Below, one piece after another: positions 1 to 8,589 of a stretch of 63,260 bases of DNA. Both the position numbers and the translations under genes were made by a program. The first letter of the stretch is position 1. Every line of letters begins with the position of its first letter. The stretch lies in contig JABITN010000129.1 in NCBI GenBank assembly GCA_018700525.1, forward strand, positions 1 through 63,260, written 5' to 3'. The notes under the pieces were generated by a model that saw only the letters and a program-made list of their open reading frames with translations, had not been told where the DNA came from and did no database searches. The DNA is from Opitutales bacterium. GTDB lineage: Bacteria > Verrucomicrobiota > Verrucomicrobiia > Opitutales > Opitutaceae.

Positions 1-2
1 AA

Positions 3-806
3 ACCAACCTTCAAACTCGAACTTCACCGATCCAAACCGACTACTTACAAATGGAAACCAGCTTTTACGAAACGAATAAAGCCGTAAGCGAGTATCTGCT
101 CTTTCACTACGGAAAACCAGATGATATCTTCCTCAATGGGGGCGGCTCTACCGAAGCGCTCGATTTTCCTTCGCGTTGCGGAGAGCTTCACCAGGGATTC
201 AAACTTAATCGCAGTCGTGCCCTCGATCTCGGTTGTGCCGTAGGCGGCGCCGCTTTCGCCATGAGCCAATCATTCGAAGAAGTTGTCGGCATCGATTTTT
301 CCCACGCCCTCATCGAATCTGCTCAACGAATGGCAAGCGAAAGCGAAATCGCTATTCCTATTGCCGTCGAAGGCGAACTCACTCGTGACATTCCGGTCTC
401 CTTGCCACCTAAAACGCAACCTGATCGAGTCCATTTCGAGCAAGGCGATGCAATGAATCTCGCCCCCCAGCTCGGCCGCTTCGATTTCATCCTAATGGCC
501 AACCTCATCGACCGGCTCCCCGATCCAGCTTCGTGCCTTTCACGCATTCACGATTCTGTGAGCAAAAACGGTATCATTGCCATCACATCACCCTACACCT
601 GGTTGGAAGAATACACACCCAAAGAGAATTGGTTAGGAGGCTACCTCCGTGACGGCTATCCCATCCGAACCCAAGATACGCTCGTCGAACTACTTGATAA
701 CCGATTCGAACTCCTTGATTCTCGTAATCTCCCTTTCCTAATCCGCGAACACGAACGCAAAAATCAGTATTCGATCGCCCAAGCCACCATTTGGAGAAAA
801 CGCTAG
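3..806 (+). CDS. ovoA: OvoA C-terminal methyltransferase region (4-mercaptohistidine N-methyltransferase), left end open
   Basis: A class I SAM-dependent methyltransferase that looks like the C-terminal domain of the ovothiol enzyme OvoA, which N-methylates the imidazole of 4-mercaptohistidine. Counted from the first ATG (51), the family opening YETNKAVSEYLLFHYG is at residues 6-21 and the SAM motif ALDLGCAVGG at 57-66, followed by GIDFS. The frame stays open upstream of the ATG to the window edge, so this may be the end of a full-length OvoA (sulfoxide synthase plus methyltransferase) or a separate 251-residue protein; the sequence here cannot decide. The ABC importer genes begin 7 bp downstream. 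Family assignment is by motif recognition and is fairly secure; the substrate is known from the family only. Confidence 0.75.
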   Translation, partial: TNLQTRTSPIQTDYLQMETSFYETNKAVSEYLLFHYGKPDDIFLNGGGSTEALDFPSRCGELHQGFKLNRSRALDLGCAVGGAAFAMSQSFEEVVGIDFSHALIESAQRMASESEIAIPIAVEGELTRDIPVSLPPKTQPDRVHFEQGDAMNLAPQLGRFDFILMANLIDRLPDPASCLSRIHDSVSKNGIIAITSPYTWLEEYTPKENWLGGYLRDGYPIRTQDTLVELLDNRFELLDSRNLPFLIREHERKNQYSIAQATIWRKR

Positions 807-813
807 CCGCTTC

Positions 814-1623
814 ATGACAGCCCATCCACGCATACTCGTCCTTCGAATAGGCACCTTCTTGCTCGGCCTCGCGTCACTCGTCTTTTCCGGCTGCAATTCT
901 AGCCGCGACCCCAACACTCTCGTAGTAGGAATGGAGCTTTCCTACCCTCCATTCGAAATGACCGACGAGCATAACGTTCCGGTAGGCGTCAGTGTCGAGA
1001 TAGCCAAAGCCCTAGCGGCCGATTTAGGCAAAGAGCTCAAAATCGAAAATATCCCTTTCGCCGGACTCATCCCCGCGCTCCGAACCAACAAAATCGACCT
1101 CGTCATTTCATCTATGACGCGGACCGTAGAACGCGCTCAATCCATCGATTTCTCAGCCCCCTACCTCACCACTGGATTATGTCTCCTCGTATCGAAAGAG
1201 ACCTCTATATCGACCATCGCCGACCTCGATAAAGCAGGCATCCGAATCGCTGTAAAACAAGGCACTACCGGACACATTTACGCTACCAATCACATTCGCA
1301 ACGCCCGCGTGCTACCCTTCGAAAAGGAAACTGCTGCGACCCTCGAAGTCTCCCAAGGAAAAGCCGACGCCTTCATTTACGACCAAATGTCGACTTACAT
1401 GAATTGGAAGAAACACCCCGAAACAACACGCCCACTACTAACCCCGTTCACCCAAGAATCCTGGGCTATCGGCCTCGAAAAAGGCAACGACGAGCTACGC
1501 ACCGAAATCAATCAATTCCTCAAGAACTATAAAGCCGACGGTGGATTCGAACGCTTGGGCGACCAATTTCTTTCCGAGCAAAAACACGCATTCGGAAAAC
1601 TCGGATTTCCATTTTTCTTCTAG
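814..1623 (+). CDS. Amino-acid ABC transporter substrate-binding lipoprotein
   Basis: Solute-binding protein of the polar amino-acid family (bacterial extracellular solute-binding protein family 3). A hydrophobic leader ends in a lipobox with Cys27 (SGC-N), so the mature protein should be a lipoprotein anchored in the envelope. The mature part starts with the typical strand pattern LVVGMELSYPPFEM and contains DLVISSMTRTVERAQSIDFSAPY, split here as DLVISSMTRT and RAQSIDFSAPY, which is characteristic of glutamine/histidine/cystine binders. Length (269 residues) is normal. Its stop codon overlaps the GTG start of the permease gene, so translation is likely coupled. The ligand is unknown; the neighbouring ovothiol gene makes histidine, cysteine or a thiol-histidine worth testing. 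Confidence 0.88.
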   Translation: MTAHPRILVLRIGTFLLGLASLVFSGCNSSRDPNTLVVGMELSYPPFEMTDEHNVPVGVSVEIAKALAADLGKELKIENIPFAGLIPALRTNKIDLVISSMTRTVERAQSIDFSAPYLTTGLCLLVSKETSISTIADLDKAGIRIAVKQGTTGHIYATNHIRNARVLPFEKETAATLEVSQGKADAFIYDQMSTYMNWKKHPETTRPLLTPFTQESWAIGLEKGNDELRTEINQFLKNYKADGGFERLGDQFLSEQKHAFGKLGFPFFF

Positions 1624-2414
1624 TGACCCCTCACTCCCTACTATTCGACTCCGACAGCGATGGCAAATCGCCATCGATCCAAGCCCGAGTCACCAGCTTC
1701 GCGATCGCCCTACTCGCACTTTCCGTCGTCTTATTCGCAGCATTCTACGTTCTCCAATATCAATGGAACTGGTCATCGGTATTTCGATACAAAGCAAAAT
1801 TCCTGCAAGGCTGGTTAGCAACACTCGGAATCTCTAGCATTTCCCTTATTTTCAGCTTCCTCGTCGGAACCATTGCCACCGTCTGCTACAGAAGCCGATT
1901 CCTACCTCTCAAATATCTGGCGAACCTGTACGTTGAGCTCATTCGCGGCACACCGCTTCTCGTACAAATTTACCTATTTTTCTACGTAATCGCAAACGCA
2001 GCCGACATCCAAAACCGGTACTTAGTCGGCGTGCTCATTATGGCGATTTTCAGTGGAGCCTACATATCGGAAATCTTCCGTGCGGGGATTGAGGGTGTCG
2101 GACGCTCGCAATTGCTATCAGCAAAAGCCATCGGTTTTTCTGAGTATCAAACATTTCGTTACGTTATTGCTCCTCAAGCGCTCCGCAGTAGCCTTCCCGC
2201 ACTCGCCGGCCAAACTGCCAATTTAATAAAAGATTCCTCGCTTCTTTCTATCATCGCCATCAGCGAGTTCACCCTTAATGCCCAAGAAGTAAATGCCTTC
2301 ACCTATAGCTCATTCGAAAGCTTCTTCCCACTCGCCCTAGGCTACTTAGCCCTCACTTTGCCGATCATGAGACTCTCCAGAATTCTCGAAAAACGTCTCC
2401 GATTCGACACATGA
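1623..2414 (+). CDS. Amino-acid ABC transporter permease (HisM/GlnP type)
   Basis: Inner-membrane permease of a polar amino-acid ABC importer. Starts with GTG overlapping the TAG of the binding-protein gene. After a 25-residue hydrophilic N-terminus there are about five to six hydrophobic segments; the cytoplasmic EAA-type coupling loop that docks on the ATPase is visible as EIFRAGIEGVGRSQLLSAKA followed by IAPQALR. ELIRGTPLLVQIYL is the family signature before the third segment. The long leader before the first transmembrane helix is slightly unusual for a 263-residue permease. Its last codons overlap the ATG of the ATPase gene by 4 bp (ATGA). Only one permease gene is present, so a homodimeric channel is expected. 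Confidence 0.9.
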   Translation: MTPHSLLFDSDSDGKSPSIQARVTSFAIALLALSVVLFAAFYVLQYQWNWSSVFRYKAKFLQGWLATLGISSISLIFSFLVGTIATVCYRSRFLPLKYLANLYVELIRGTPLLVQIYLFFYVIANAADIQNRYLVGVLIMAIFSGAYISEIFRAGIEGVGRSQLLSAKAIGFSEYQTFRYVIAPQALRSSLPALAGQTANLIKDSSLLSIIAISEFTLNAQEVNAFTYSSFESFFPLALGYLALTLPIMRLSRILEKRLRFDT

Positions 2415-3142
2415 ACCTCCGCTTCGAAAACGTCACCATGCGATATGGCCAACAAAGTGCACTCGACGATTTCTCATTGTCGGTCGACAAAGTGCGGTGC
2501 GTTGCCCTCATTGGACCTTCTGGAGGCGGAAAATCCACAACATTGAGATTGTTAGCAGGATTGGAAATTCCCAGTTCCGGCAGTATCCAAATCAACGGTA
2601 CGGAAATCGGATTGAGCGAGCCTCAAAGACTGGCCTATCGTAAGCGCATCGGAGTTGTTTTCCAAGCGTTCAATCTTTTTCCCCATTTCGACGCTCTAAC
2701 CAATGTCGCTCTTCCACTTGAAAAAGTTCATGGATACAGCCTAAGCGCATCCATCGAAAAAGCGGAAAGCATCCTCGACCAATTCCAGCTTTCCGAACAT
2801 CGATTCAAAAAACCCGCCGAACTCTCGGGCGGCCAAAACCAACGCGTCGCCATCGCCCGAGCGCTCGCGCCTGACCCAGACACTATTTTCCTCGACGAAC
2901 CAACTTCCGCTCTGGATCCAGAAATGACTGCCGAAGTTCTTGATGCTATCGAAAAGCTAATCGAAGCCCAAAAGGACCTCGTAATTGCCACGCACCAAAT
3001 GGGGTTAGCGAGGCACGCAGCTGACCAAATTGCCATTATCGCTGAAGGTAAACTCGTCGAAACCGGCCCTGCAGCTCAAGTAATAGAAAATCCCCAATCC
3101 CCCCGCTCCCAGAAGTTCCTAGGCGCTTGTCTGAATTTCTAA
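2411..3142 (+). CDS. Amino-acid ABC transporter ATP-binding protein (GlnQ type)
   Basis: Cytoplasmic ATPase of the same importer. Walker A GPSGGGKST is at residues 35-43, the Q-loop FQAFN at 84-88, the ABC signature LSGGQNQR at 138-145 (Asn in place of the more common Gln at the sixth position), Walker B TIFLDEP at 158-164 and a switch His in ATHQMG near 195. Length 243 is standard for GlnQ/HisP proteins. It is the last gene of a four-gene plus-strand run beginning with the OvoA part, with 4-bp overlap to the permease; the next gene is convergent 31 bp away. Confidence 0.92.
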   Translation: MNLRFENVTMRYGQQSALDDFSLSVDKVRCVALIGPSGGGKSTTLRLLAGLEIPSSGSIQINGTEIGLSEPQRLAYRKRIGVVFQAFNLFPHFDALTNVALPLEKVHGYSLSASIEKAESILDQFQLSEHRFKKPAELSGGQNQRVAIARALAPDPDTIFLDEPTSALDPEMTAEVLDAIEKLIEAQKDLVIATHQMGLARHAADQIAIIAEGKLVETGPAAQVIENPQSPRSQKFLGACLNF

Positions 3143-3173
3143 GCGAGCTTCTTCGGAACAGCTTCAGCCCAAG

Positions 3174-4244
3174 CTACATTCGCTCGAAAACCAAAACGCT
3201 CCGATTGGCAGCGCTGGCAACAAAATCCATTCGTCGAAACCCAGCTTCTTTAGCCGAATCCGTTATTTCCTTTTCCGAGTAGCAACGGCCCTGAGTCACG
3301 TGCATCAGCAGCACTGAATACTCTGCTGTATGCAGCGGTCCCGTTTTTTCCGCATTCAAAAACATATCGTGTACGAGCAGTAAACCTCCCATCTCCAAGG
3401 CTTCCGCAGACTTCTCGAGTAGCCGCTTCACTAGGTCGATGTCCCAGTCATGTAGCACATTCGAAAATAGATGTACGTCGTACTCTTTTGGCAACGGGGC
3501 CTCGAGCATATCCATTGCAAACGTATCCACGCGACCCGTAAACCCTCGATCGGCAATCGCCTTCGCCGCAATTGCATCTACCGGTTCCTTATCCAGCACC
3601 GTCGCCTCCAAACCCGGAAAATGTGTCGCGAGCGAACAGGCGTACACCCCCGAACCTCCCGCGATATCGAGCAAACGCTTTCGACCAGACAAATCCAACC
3701 GCTTCGCCATTGCCTGAGCGAGCAATAGCCCACGGCAATCCATCATCGCCGTAAACTCCTTCGCAAAAGTTTCGGTCTCCATGGCTTTGTGCCAGTCATC
3801 CTCATTATCGCGACTAGCGAAATTCGCCGGTTCGCCTGTCTTCAAAAGCTCCAATAAATCCTTAGCTATCGGGCGATCCTCGATTACTGGGAAATACGGC
3901 CCGATGAACCACGGCGAATTTTCTACTAAATGCTCTTTTGCTTTCTCCGTAATCGATAAACAATTGCCTTCTCGTTGCACCCAACCACTAGCGACAAAGT
4001 AAGTCGTCATGACATCAACCGGTCTGTATTTGAATCCGAAATACTCGCAAATCGATTCCACGCTTTGCGCCCCCCGCGAAAGCCAAGTGAAGAAGTCCAA
4101 GCCTTTTAAGGCCGCTATTAGCATATCCGTGCCATAAATCGCATCGCGGTGACGGTATATGTCAGTCGGATCAGACAGGGGAGCAACGGTAAGATCGGTC
4201 ATACGAACAGCCAAGCCATAGAATAATTCCAAAGCAATGTCCAA
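3174..4244 (-). CDS. SAM-dependent O-methyltransferase-like protein
   Basis: Resembles the small-molecule O-methyltransferase family (acetylserotonin/hydroxyneurosporene type). A winged-helix-like dimerisation part occupies about residues 30-110, the SAM motif LLDIAGGSGVYA is at 191-202, and the sequence SNVLHDWD carries His265 at the position of the catalytic base of these enzymes. The indicated start is TTG; an in-frame ATG lies 14 codons downstream at 4202 and is an equally good start, since neither has a clear Shine-Dalgarno sequence. Substrate unknown. It converges on the ABC ATPase gene and lies next to a methyltransferase pseudogene of a different subfamily. Confidence 0.8.
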   Translation of the reverse strand: MDIALELFYGLAVRMTDLTVAPLSDPTDIYRHRDAIYGTDMLIAALKGLDFFTWLSRGAQSVESICEYFGFKYRPVDVMTTYFVASGWVQREGNCLSITEKAKEHLVENSPWFIGPYFPVIEDRPIAKDLLELLKTGEPANFASRDNEDDWHKAMETETFAKEFTAMMDCRGLLLAQAMAKRLDLSGRKRLLDIAGGSGVYACSLATHFPGLEATVLDKEPVDAIAAKAIADRGFTGRVDTFAMDMLEAPLPKEYDVHLFSNVLHDWDIDLVKRLLEKSAEALEMGGLLLVHDMFLNAEKTGPLHTAEYSVLLMHVTQGRCYSEKEITDSAKEAGFRRMDFVASAANRSVLVFERM

Positions 4245-4331
4245 ATCGGCCTAGCATAACAGCTACATCCAAGCCCGGCCTACCACTAAGGTCAGCGGCA
4301 TCTTAACCATCCGCTTCTCCTCCGGGTCGCC

Positions 4332-4998
4332 CTAGGCCTCGCCAATTAGCTTAGCCGCATCCTTCCACCAGGCCTCCCCGTGTTCCTTAAGGCAGCGATC
4401 CGAAACCGACCAGGTACTCTTGTAATCGAGATACTGATTCAAACCCGAAAGGTTCTCTATCTCGAACTCAGGAGTTTCCAAACGATCGAATGGAAATTCG
4501 ATCGAACGATAGCCGTCCCACGCCAATCGATTGTGAGCTGACCAATACGGCTCAATGAAATCGCGTATCGACGATTTAGTGACTGCATCGACACTTGGAT
4601 TCACTTCATGCCAAGAATAGCAATAGCTGGCAAACACTCCCTTAGGCTTCAACGCTCGCCCGACTTCCGGCCAAAAACGATCTAGATCAAACCAATGCAA
4701 TGCCTAGGCAACACTCACCAAATCGAAGGAATTCGCCTGGAAAACCCGAGACTCCGCCGCTTTAACCGTAATCGTTTATCCTCAAAAGCCTGCTCAATCT
4801 GACCAGCGCTAAGATCGGTCGCTTCGACCTCACCGAAATGTCGAGCCAATCCGAGTGCAGCCTGACCATTACCCGTCGCACAGCCCCACGCACGCTCCTG
4901 GTTATCAGTCAAACTGGCTAGGTAATTGAACAAAGCTGTTGGGTAATGAGGGTGCGACGCGGCGTAGCGAATCGATCGAATAATTGGCCAGTTTCCAT
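4332..4998 (-). pseudogene. Broken class I methyltransferase gene (two frameshifts, one nonsense codon)
   Basis: Three reading-frame pieces on the minus strand join into one ordinary class I methyltransferase. The first piece (ATG at 4998) reads METGQLFDRFA; the frame shifts near 4960-4970 to give ASHPHYPTALFNYLA and WGCATGNGQAALGLA (degenerate SAM motif); it shifts again near 4770-4785 to give ITVKAAESRVFQANSFDLVS; then a TAG at 4704-4706 interrupts VA-stop-ALHWFDLDRFW, where the family has Gln (a CAG to TAG change). The C-terminal piece continues intact to 4332. Three independent lesions make a real pseudogene more likely than a sequencing error, but low-quality assembly cannot be excluded from sequence alone. 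Confidence 0.82.
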
Positions 4999-5050
4999 AG
5001 TACGTCCCACTAATAGACAAGCCGCCAAGCTTACAAGCTCTTCAATTCCG

Positions 5051-5548
5051 CTATGACAGAATACGCTGCCAATGCCCAACATCGATCCATTGATCGAATT
5101 TCCGGCCGACTTCCTTGAAATGCGCCACTTTCTCCATCCCAAAACGTTCGTGCAACGCCACGCTGCCCGGATTCGGTAAGGCAATCCCTGCAATGATCGC
5201 GTGAATTTCCTTTTTTTCCAAAATGGCAAACAACGCCTCATACAAGCGACTTCCGATTCGCTTCCCCTCGAAACCGTTCTCTACGTAAACGGAAATTTCG
5301 ACCGTATGCCGATAAGCAGCTCTGCCATGATAAGAACCCGCGTAAGCAAATCCGCGAATGGACCCTTCAAGTTCGTAAATCAACCAAGGAAAGGACTCGA
5401 TCGTCTTGCGAATGCGATCTTCAACATCCGCAGTCTCCAATTGAACTTTTTCGAACGTGATCGTAGAAGCAGCTATGTAATGATTGTAAATCTGAGCAAC
5501 TGATTCCGCATCCACCAAAGCAGCAGGCCTAATTTCGAAACCTTCCAT
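5051..5548 (-). CDS. GNAT family N-acetyltransferase (phosphinothricin/methionine-sulfoximine acetyltransferase-like)
   Basis: A 165-residue GNAT acetyltransferase. The N-terminus IRPAALVDAESVAQIYNHYI and the segment STITFE are typical of the Pat/Bar/MnaT subfamily that acetylates amino-acid analogues such as methionine sulfoximine. The acetyl-CoA pyrophosphate loop is within VENGFEGKRIGSRLYEAL (about residues 90-107), and the C-terminal part has the family pattern ALPNPGSVALHERFGMEKV and FKEVGRKFDQWIDVGHWQ. Starts at ATG 5548, 21 bp after tolB on the same strand, so cotranscription with tolB is possible. Substrate is inferred from the family only. Confidence 0.85.
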   Translation of the reverse strand: MEGFEIRPAALVDAESVAQIYNHYIAASTITFEKVQLETADVEDRIRKTIESFPWLIYELEGSIRGFAYAGSYHGRAAYRHTVEISVYVENGFEGKRIGSRLYEALFAILEKKEIHAIIAGIALPNPGSVALHERFGMEKVAHFKEVGRKFDQWIDVGHWQRILS

Positions 5549-5569
5549 CCGAACAATTCGATTCTACAG

Positions 5570-6787
5570 CTACCCTCGTGGAGGTAAGAAACTAGCCTGG
5601 GAAACTTTGCCAAGGCTGGCAGGCGACAAAATCGTTCGTTTTCCTGAAACAGTATCGAGTAAAACAATACGCTCCGTAGCGCCATTACGCAACGTGTAGA
5701 GCATGTGACGTCCGTCGTTTAACCAACAAGGCTGAAGCGCGTGACCGCTTTCGTTGGTTAGCGTCGCGCTCTTACGCTGACTGAAGCTATAATCTGCGAT
5801 CTGGAATCCATTTCCTCGGGCAATCGTGAATGCGATCTGGTCCGGGTTCTTAGGGTTCCAATCCGGCTCCATACAGGCGCCGCTGATATTCGTTGGTATA
5901 CGATTGTAACTTCCACCTGTTGCTGAACCGCGATACAATTGATTGCCTCCACTCGAATCGGATACGAACACGATTTCGCGACCATTAGGCGACCAGCAAG
6001 GAGCTGATTCCAGATGCCTTGACTTCACAATCGCAGACAACGCTTTGGCCTGGCTGTTTCCTACGTAAATATCAGCATTTCCCCTCCCAGTCAGCACCAT
6101 CGCCATACGCGAACCGTCCGGACTGTATCGGGCGCTCGTATTGGTACCCTGCAAACTCACAATCGCCTCGGAACGCTGGCCTCGCAAATCGATGCGGCGA
6201 ATATTAGGGAATCCGGAATAATAGCTCGTATACACGATGTAGTTACCATCAGGAGACCAACGAGGGCGTATGGCTTCAACATTGTGATTGGTTAATTTTA
6301 CCCCTTCGCCAAACAAGAAGTCGCGCCAATAGATTTCCATGGAACGACCAACCTCGCCAACGTAAGCGATCTTTCCGCCGAAAAACCCTTCCAATCCGCT
6401 CGTCTTACGGATCGCCATATCGACGGCCTTCAAAATCGAATTGCGAGTCGAGGTCCCTTGCGCGTTTGCACTGTGCAACTGCTGCTCCGGAACGCCTGAA
6501 GTGATCCGAAGCGCGGAGTGCGAACTACCGATAGGATCAATCTGAATCGCAAACGAAGCCTCCTGCATCGAGTTCACCAAGCGATACTTGCCATGAGCTG
6601 AAAACGCTAGCTTCAAAATATTGAGAGCATTACTATCCCGCGACCGAACCACGACTGGGATCGTTTCACGCGTTCCCTTGATATAGCCGGGCCCAATATC
6701 TCGCTGAGCGACAGCAGGGACGGCCAAGCTCGAAACGAGCGTCACAGTGGTAAAAAAAGTAAGAAAGTATTTTGTAAGAATATTCAT
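5570..6787 (-). CDS. tolB: TolB-like periplasmic beta-propeller protein
   Basis: Periplasmic component of the Tol-Pal envelope system, which links inner membrane proton channels to the Pal lipoprotein at the division site. ATG at 6787 is followed by a signal peptide ending in AVPAVAQ. The N-terminal TolB domain covers about residues 30-150, followed by WD40-like TolB repeats each with the core SPDG or variant: PRWSPDGNYIVYT, ARYSPDGSRMAM, PCWSPNGREIVF, PDWNPKNPDQIAF and PCWLNDGRHMLY. Length about 405 fits the family (430). No pal, tolA or tolQR is adjacent. It is divergent from mrp across a 136-bp region that must hold both promoters. Confidence 0.88.
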   Translation of the reverse strand: MNILTKYFLTFFTTVTLVSSLAVPAVAQRDIGPGYIKGTRETIPVVVRSRDSNALNILKLAFSAHGKYRLVNSMQEASFAIQIDPIGSSHSALRITSGVPEQQLHSANAQGTSTRNSILKAVDMAIRKTSGLEGFFGGKIAYVGEVGRSMEIYWRDFLFGEGVKLTNHNVEAIRPRWSPDGNYIVYTSYYSGFPNIRRIDLRGQRSEAIVSLQGTNTSARYSPDGSRMAMVLTGRGNADIYVGNSQAKALSAIVKSRHLESAPCWSPNGREIVFVSDSSGGNQLYRGSATGGSYNRIPTNISGACMEPDWNPKNPDQIAFTIARGNGFQIADYSFSQRKSATLTNESGHALQPCWLNDGRHMLYTLRNGATERIVLLDTVSGKRTILSPASLGKVSQASFLPPRG

Positions 6788-6923
6788 TCGCAATAAGCCT
6801 GGACTTGACAGAGACTCGAATGTTTTAGGTTTCTAGTAGCCTCTTAATTTTTAATGCTCTCGCACTCTCGCGTGCAAGCGTCTTCAGAAGAAATTCGAAT
6901 AAAGATCAAACCAACAACCAGCC

Positions 6924-7967
6924 GTGAGCCAAGAAGCGATCAAAAACGCGTTAGCGACAGTTAAATATCCTGGATTCAGCCGGGACATCGTATCCTTTGG
7001 ACTAGTACGGTCCATTGATTTTAACGATGGGAAAGCAGTTATCGGTATTTCCGTCACCTCCAACGACCACAGTGTCGCCGCCCAAATCCGAGACGACATT
7101 GAAGCCACTCTCACGGAGTTGCCGGAAGTCAGCTCGACTGAGATAAATGTCTCCATAAATCCGGCCAAGAAAGCCGAGGCTCCCGGAACGCAGGCAACTC
7201 CTACAGGAATCCCAGGCGTCAAGCACGTCATCGCCGTCGCAAGCGGCAAAGGCGGCGTCGGCAAATCGACGTTTTCCTCCAACCTAGCCTGCGCGATTTC
7301 CAATCTAATCGCTTCCGAGGGTAAACGAGTCGGCCTGCTCGACTGCGACATCTATGGCCCTTCCATTCCTCTCATGATGGGCGTCGGCGGACGACCTGAA
7401 ATCGAAGACGAATCCATTATCCCTATCGAAAGCCACGGCATTAAGATCATGTCCATGGGTTTCCTCGTAGACGACGACACACCTGTCGTCTGGCGCGGAC
7501 CGATGATCCAAAAAACGATCAGCCAATTCATCAACAACGTGAAATGGGGCGACCTCGAGATCATCGTAGTCGATCTGCCTCCTGGAACTGGCGATGCCCA
7601 ACTCTCTCTCGTGCAGACCATTCCGCTCAGAGGAGCTATCATAGTCACCACGCCCCAACTCGCCGCAACTCAAGTGGCCAAGCGCGGAGCGCGGATGCTG
7701 GAAAAGACCAACGTTCCTATCCTAGGAGTTGCTGAAAACATGAGTTACCTGGAAAGCCCAGACGGCTCCAAATCTTACATTTTCGGCGAGGGCGGAGGAC
7801 AGCAAACCGCGACAGACCTTGGCGTCGAATTACTCGGTCAAATCCCTCTCGATCCAAGCATTCGCGAAGCAGGCGACAAGGGCACTCCCATTACAGTGGC
7901 GAATCCTGAATCGGCGTCCGCAGTAGCCTTCGAAGCTATTGCCCGAACCGTCGTAGGCCTTTTGTAG
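6924..7967 (+). CDS. mrp: Mrp/NBP35-family Fe-S carrier P-loop ATPase without the CxxC motif
   Basis: Cytoplasmic P-loop NTPase of the Mrp/ApbC family, implicated in iron-sulphur cluster transfer. A MIP18/DUF59 domain fills about residues 1-80; the deviant Walker A GKGGVGKS is at 108-115, followed by LLDCDIYGPS and VVDLPPGTGDAQLS. Where most family members have CPxC between ENMSY and IFG, this protein reads YLESPDGSKSYIFG: both cluster-ligand cysteines are absent. Some Mrp lineages (for example in Bacteroidota) also lack them. Start is GTG at 6924. The gene stands alone, divergent from tolB; no clear terminator follows. Confidence 0.9.
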   Translation: MSQEAIKNALATVKYPGFSRDIVSFGLVRSIDFNDGKAVIGISVTSNDHSVAAQIRDDIEATLTELPEVSSTEINVSINPAKKAEAPGTQATPTGIPGVKHVIAVASGKGGVGKSTFSSNLACAISNLIASEGKRVGLLDCDIYGPSIPLMMGVGGRPEIEDESIIPIESHGIKIMSMGFLVDDDTPVVWRGPMIQKTISQFINNVKWGDLEIIVVDLPPGTGDAQLSLVQTIPLRGAIIVTTPQLAATQVAKRGARMLEKTNVPILGVAENMSYLESPDGSKSYIFGEGGGQQTATDLGVELLGQIPLDPSIREAGDKGTPITVANPESASAVAFEAIARTVVGLL

Positions 7968-8230
7968 GCAGCGAGACGGAACCGGCACCCAAACGCATTG
8001 TCGTATTAAAAATGGCTAATATGTTTAATTATTTGCACCAAAGTTTGCATAATAAGGTTGGCACGAGATCGCCTACTAGTAATGTTTAACTCAATAAAGC
8101 GTACCTTGATGGTACAGCGAATAGGTAATCTTAGCAGATCCGTAATTCTTGCCTTAAAAAAAGGCGAAAGATTAGAATGAGGATAAGGTTTAAGAGATGC
8201 AGATCATAGTAGAGAAAACCGGAAAAAAGA
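7968..8230. other. Intergenic region with two small hairpins
   Basis: AT-rich 263-bp stretch between mrp and a small gene. Two short inverted repeats are visible: GTACC/GGTAC at 8101-8115 with a 5-nt loop, and GCCTT/AAGGC at 8151-8165 with an A5 loop. Neither is followed by a T-run, so they do not look like terminators. The stretch probably contains the promoter and a long leader of the small gene; no recognised riboswitch or RNA gene was seen. Confidence 0.4.
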
Positions 8231-8485
8231 ATGATTGCTATGGCAACTAACGATTCCCAAACCGACGACCAACATGCATTTGTCAAGCGCTCGAGCCTCT
8301 ACCAAGAATTTCTAGCCGAAAGAGATGAAATCCTGCGACATAAATGGCTAGAATCAGAACGACTAGGCAAGGATATCGGATTCGAAAAAGCCTTGCTAGA
8401 CTGGATTCGGAAACACCGGGATGACTGGCGTTCGAGCCGTCCCAACGGCACTCCCAAGGAATCCTCGGAAACTCCGTCAACCTAG
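8231..8485 (+). CDS. Small conserved-looking cytoplasmic protein (DUF4032-like motif)
   Basis: An 84-residue soluble protein without signal peptide or membrane segment. The middle part has the pattern HKWLESERLGKDIGFEKALL followed by DWIRKHRDDW, which resembles the short helical motif seen in DUF4032-type proteins (W-x-x-SE-x-x-G-x-D-G-x-E-x-A). The C-terminus is Ser/Thr/Pro-rich and likely disordered. GGAAAAAAGA precedes the ATG; a second in-frame ATG lies at 8240 and could be the real start. The gene converges on rpmG, with a shared bidirectional terminator between them. Function unknown; the motif resemblance is from memory and needs a profile search. Confidence 0.65.
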   Translation: MIAMATNDSQTDDQHAFVKRSSLYQEFLAERDEILRHKWLESERLGKDIGFEKALLDWIRKHRDDWRSSRPNGTPKESSETPST

Positions 8486-8536
8486 AAGTCTTATATTGCT
8501 CGATTCTGTCACAGATGTTTGCCTCGGTTAGAAAAC

Positions 8537-8569
8537 AAAAAAGCGACCCTCTTGCGAGTGTCGCTTTTT
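8537..8569. terminator. Bidirectional intrinsic terminator between the small gene and rpmG
   Basis: Stem GCGAC(c)CTC / GAG(t)GTCGC with a TTGC loop at 8543-8564, flanked by A5 on the left and T5 on the right, so it gives a U-run on either strand. Sits 51 bp after the small plus-strand gene and 20 bp after the rpmG stop. Confidence 0.85.
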
Positions 8570-8589
8570 CAACAAATTCTCTCCGGAGT

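Noticed and set aside
8060-8090. A sigma-54 promoter (TTGGCACG near 8077) before the small gene
   Set aside because: The -24 element fits, but the expected GC at -12 is one base too close and the TTGC is absent.
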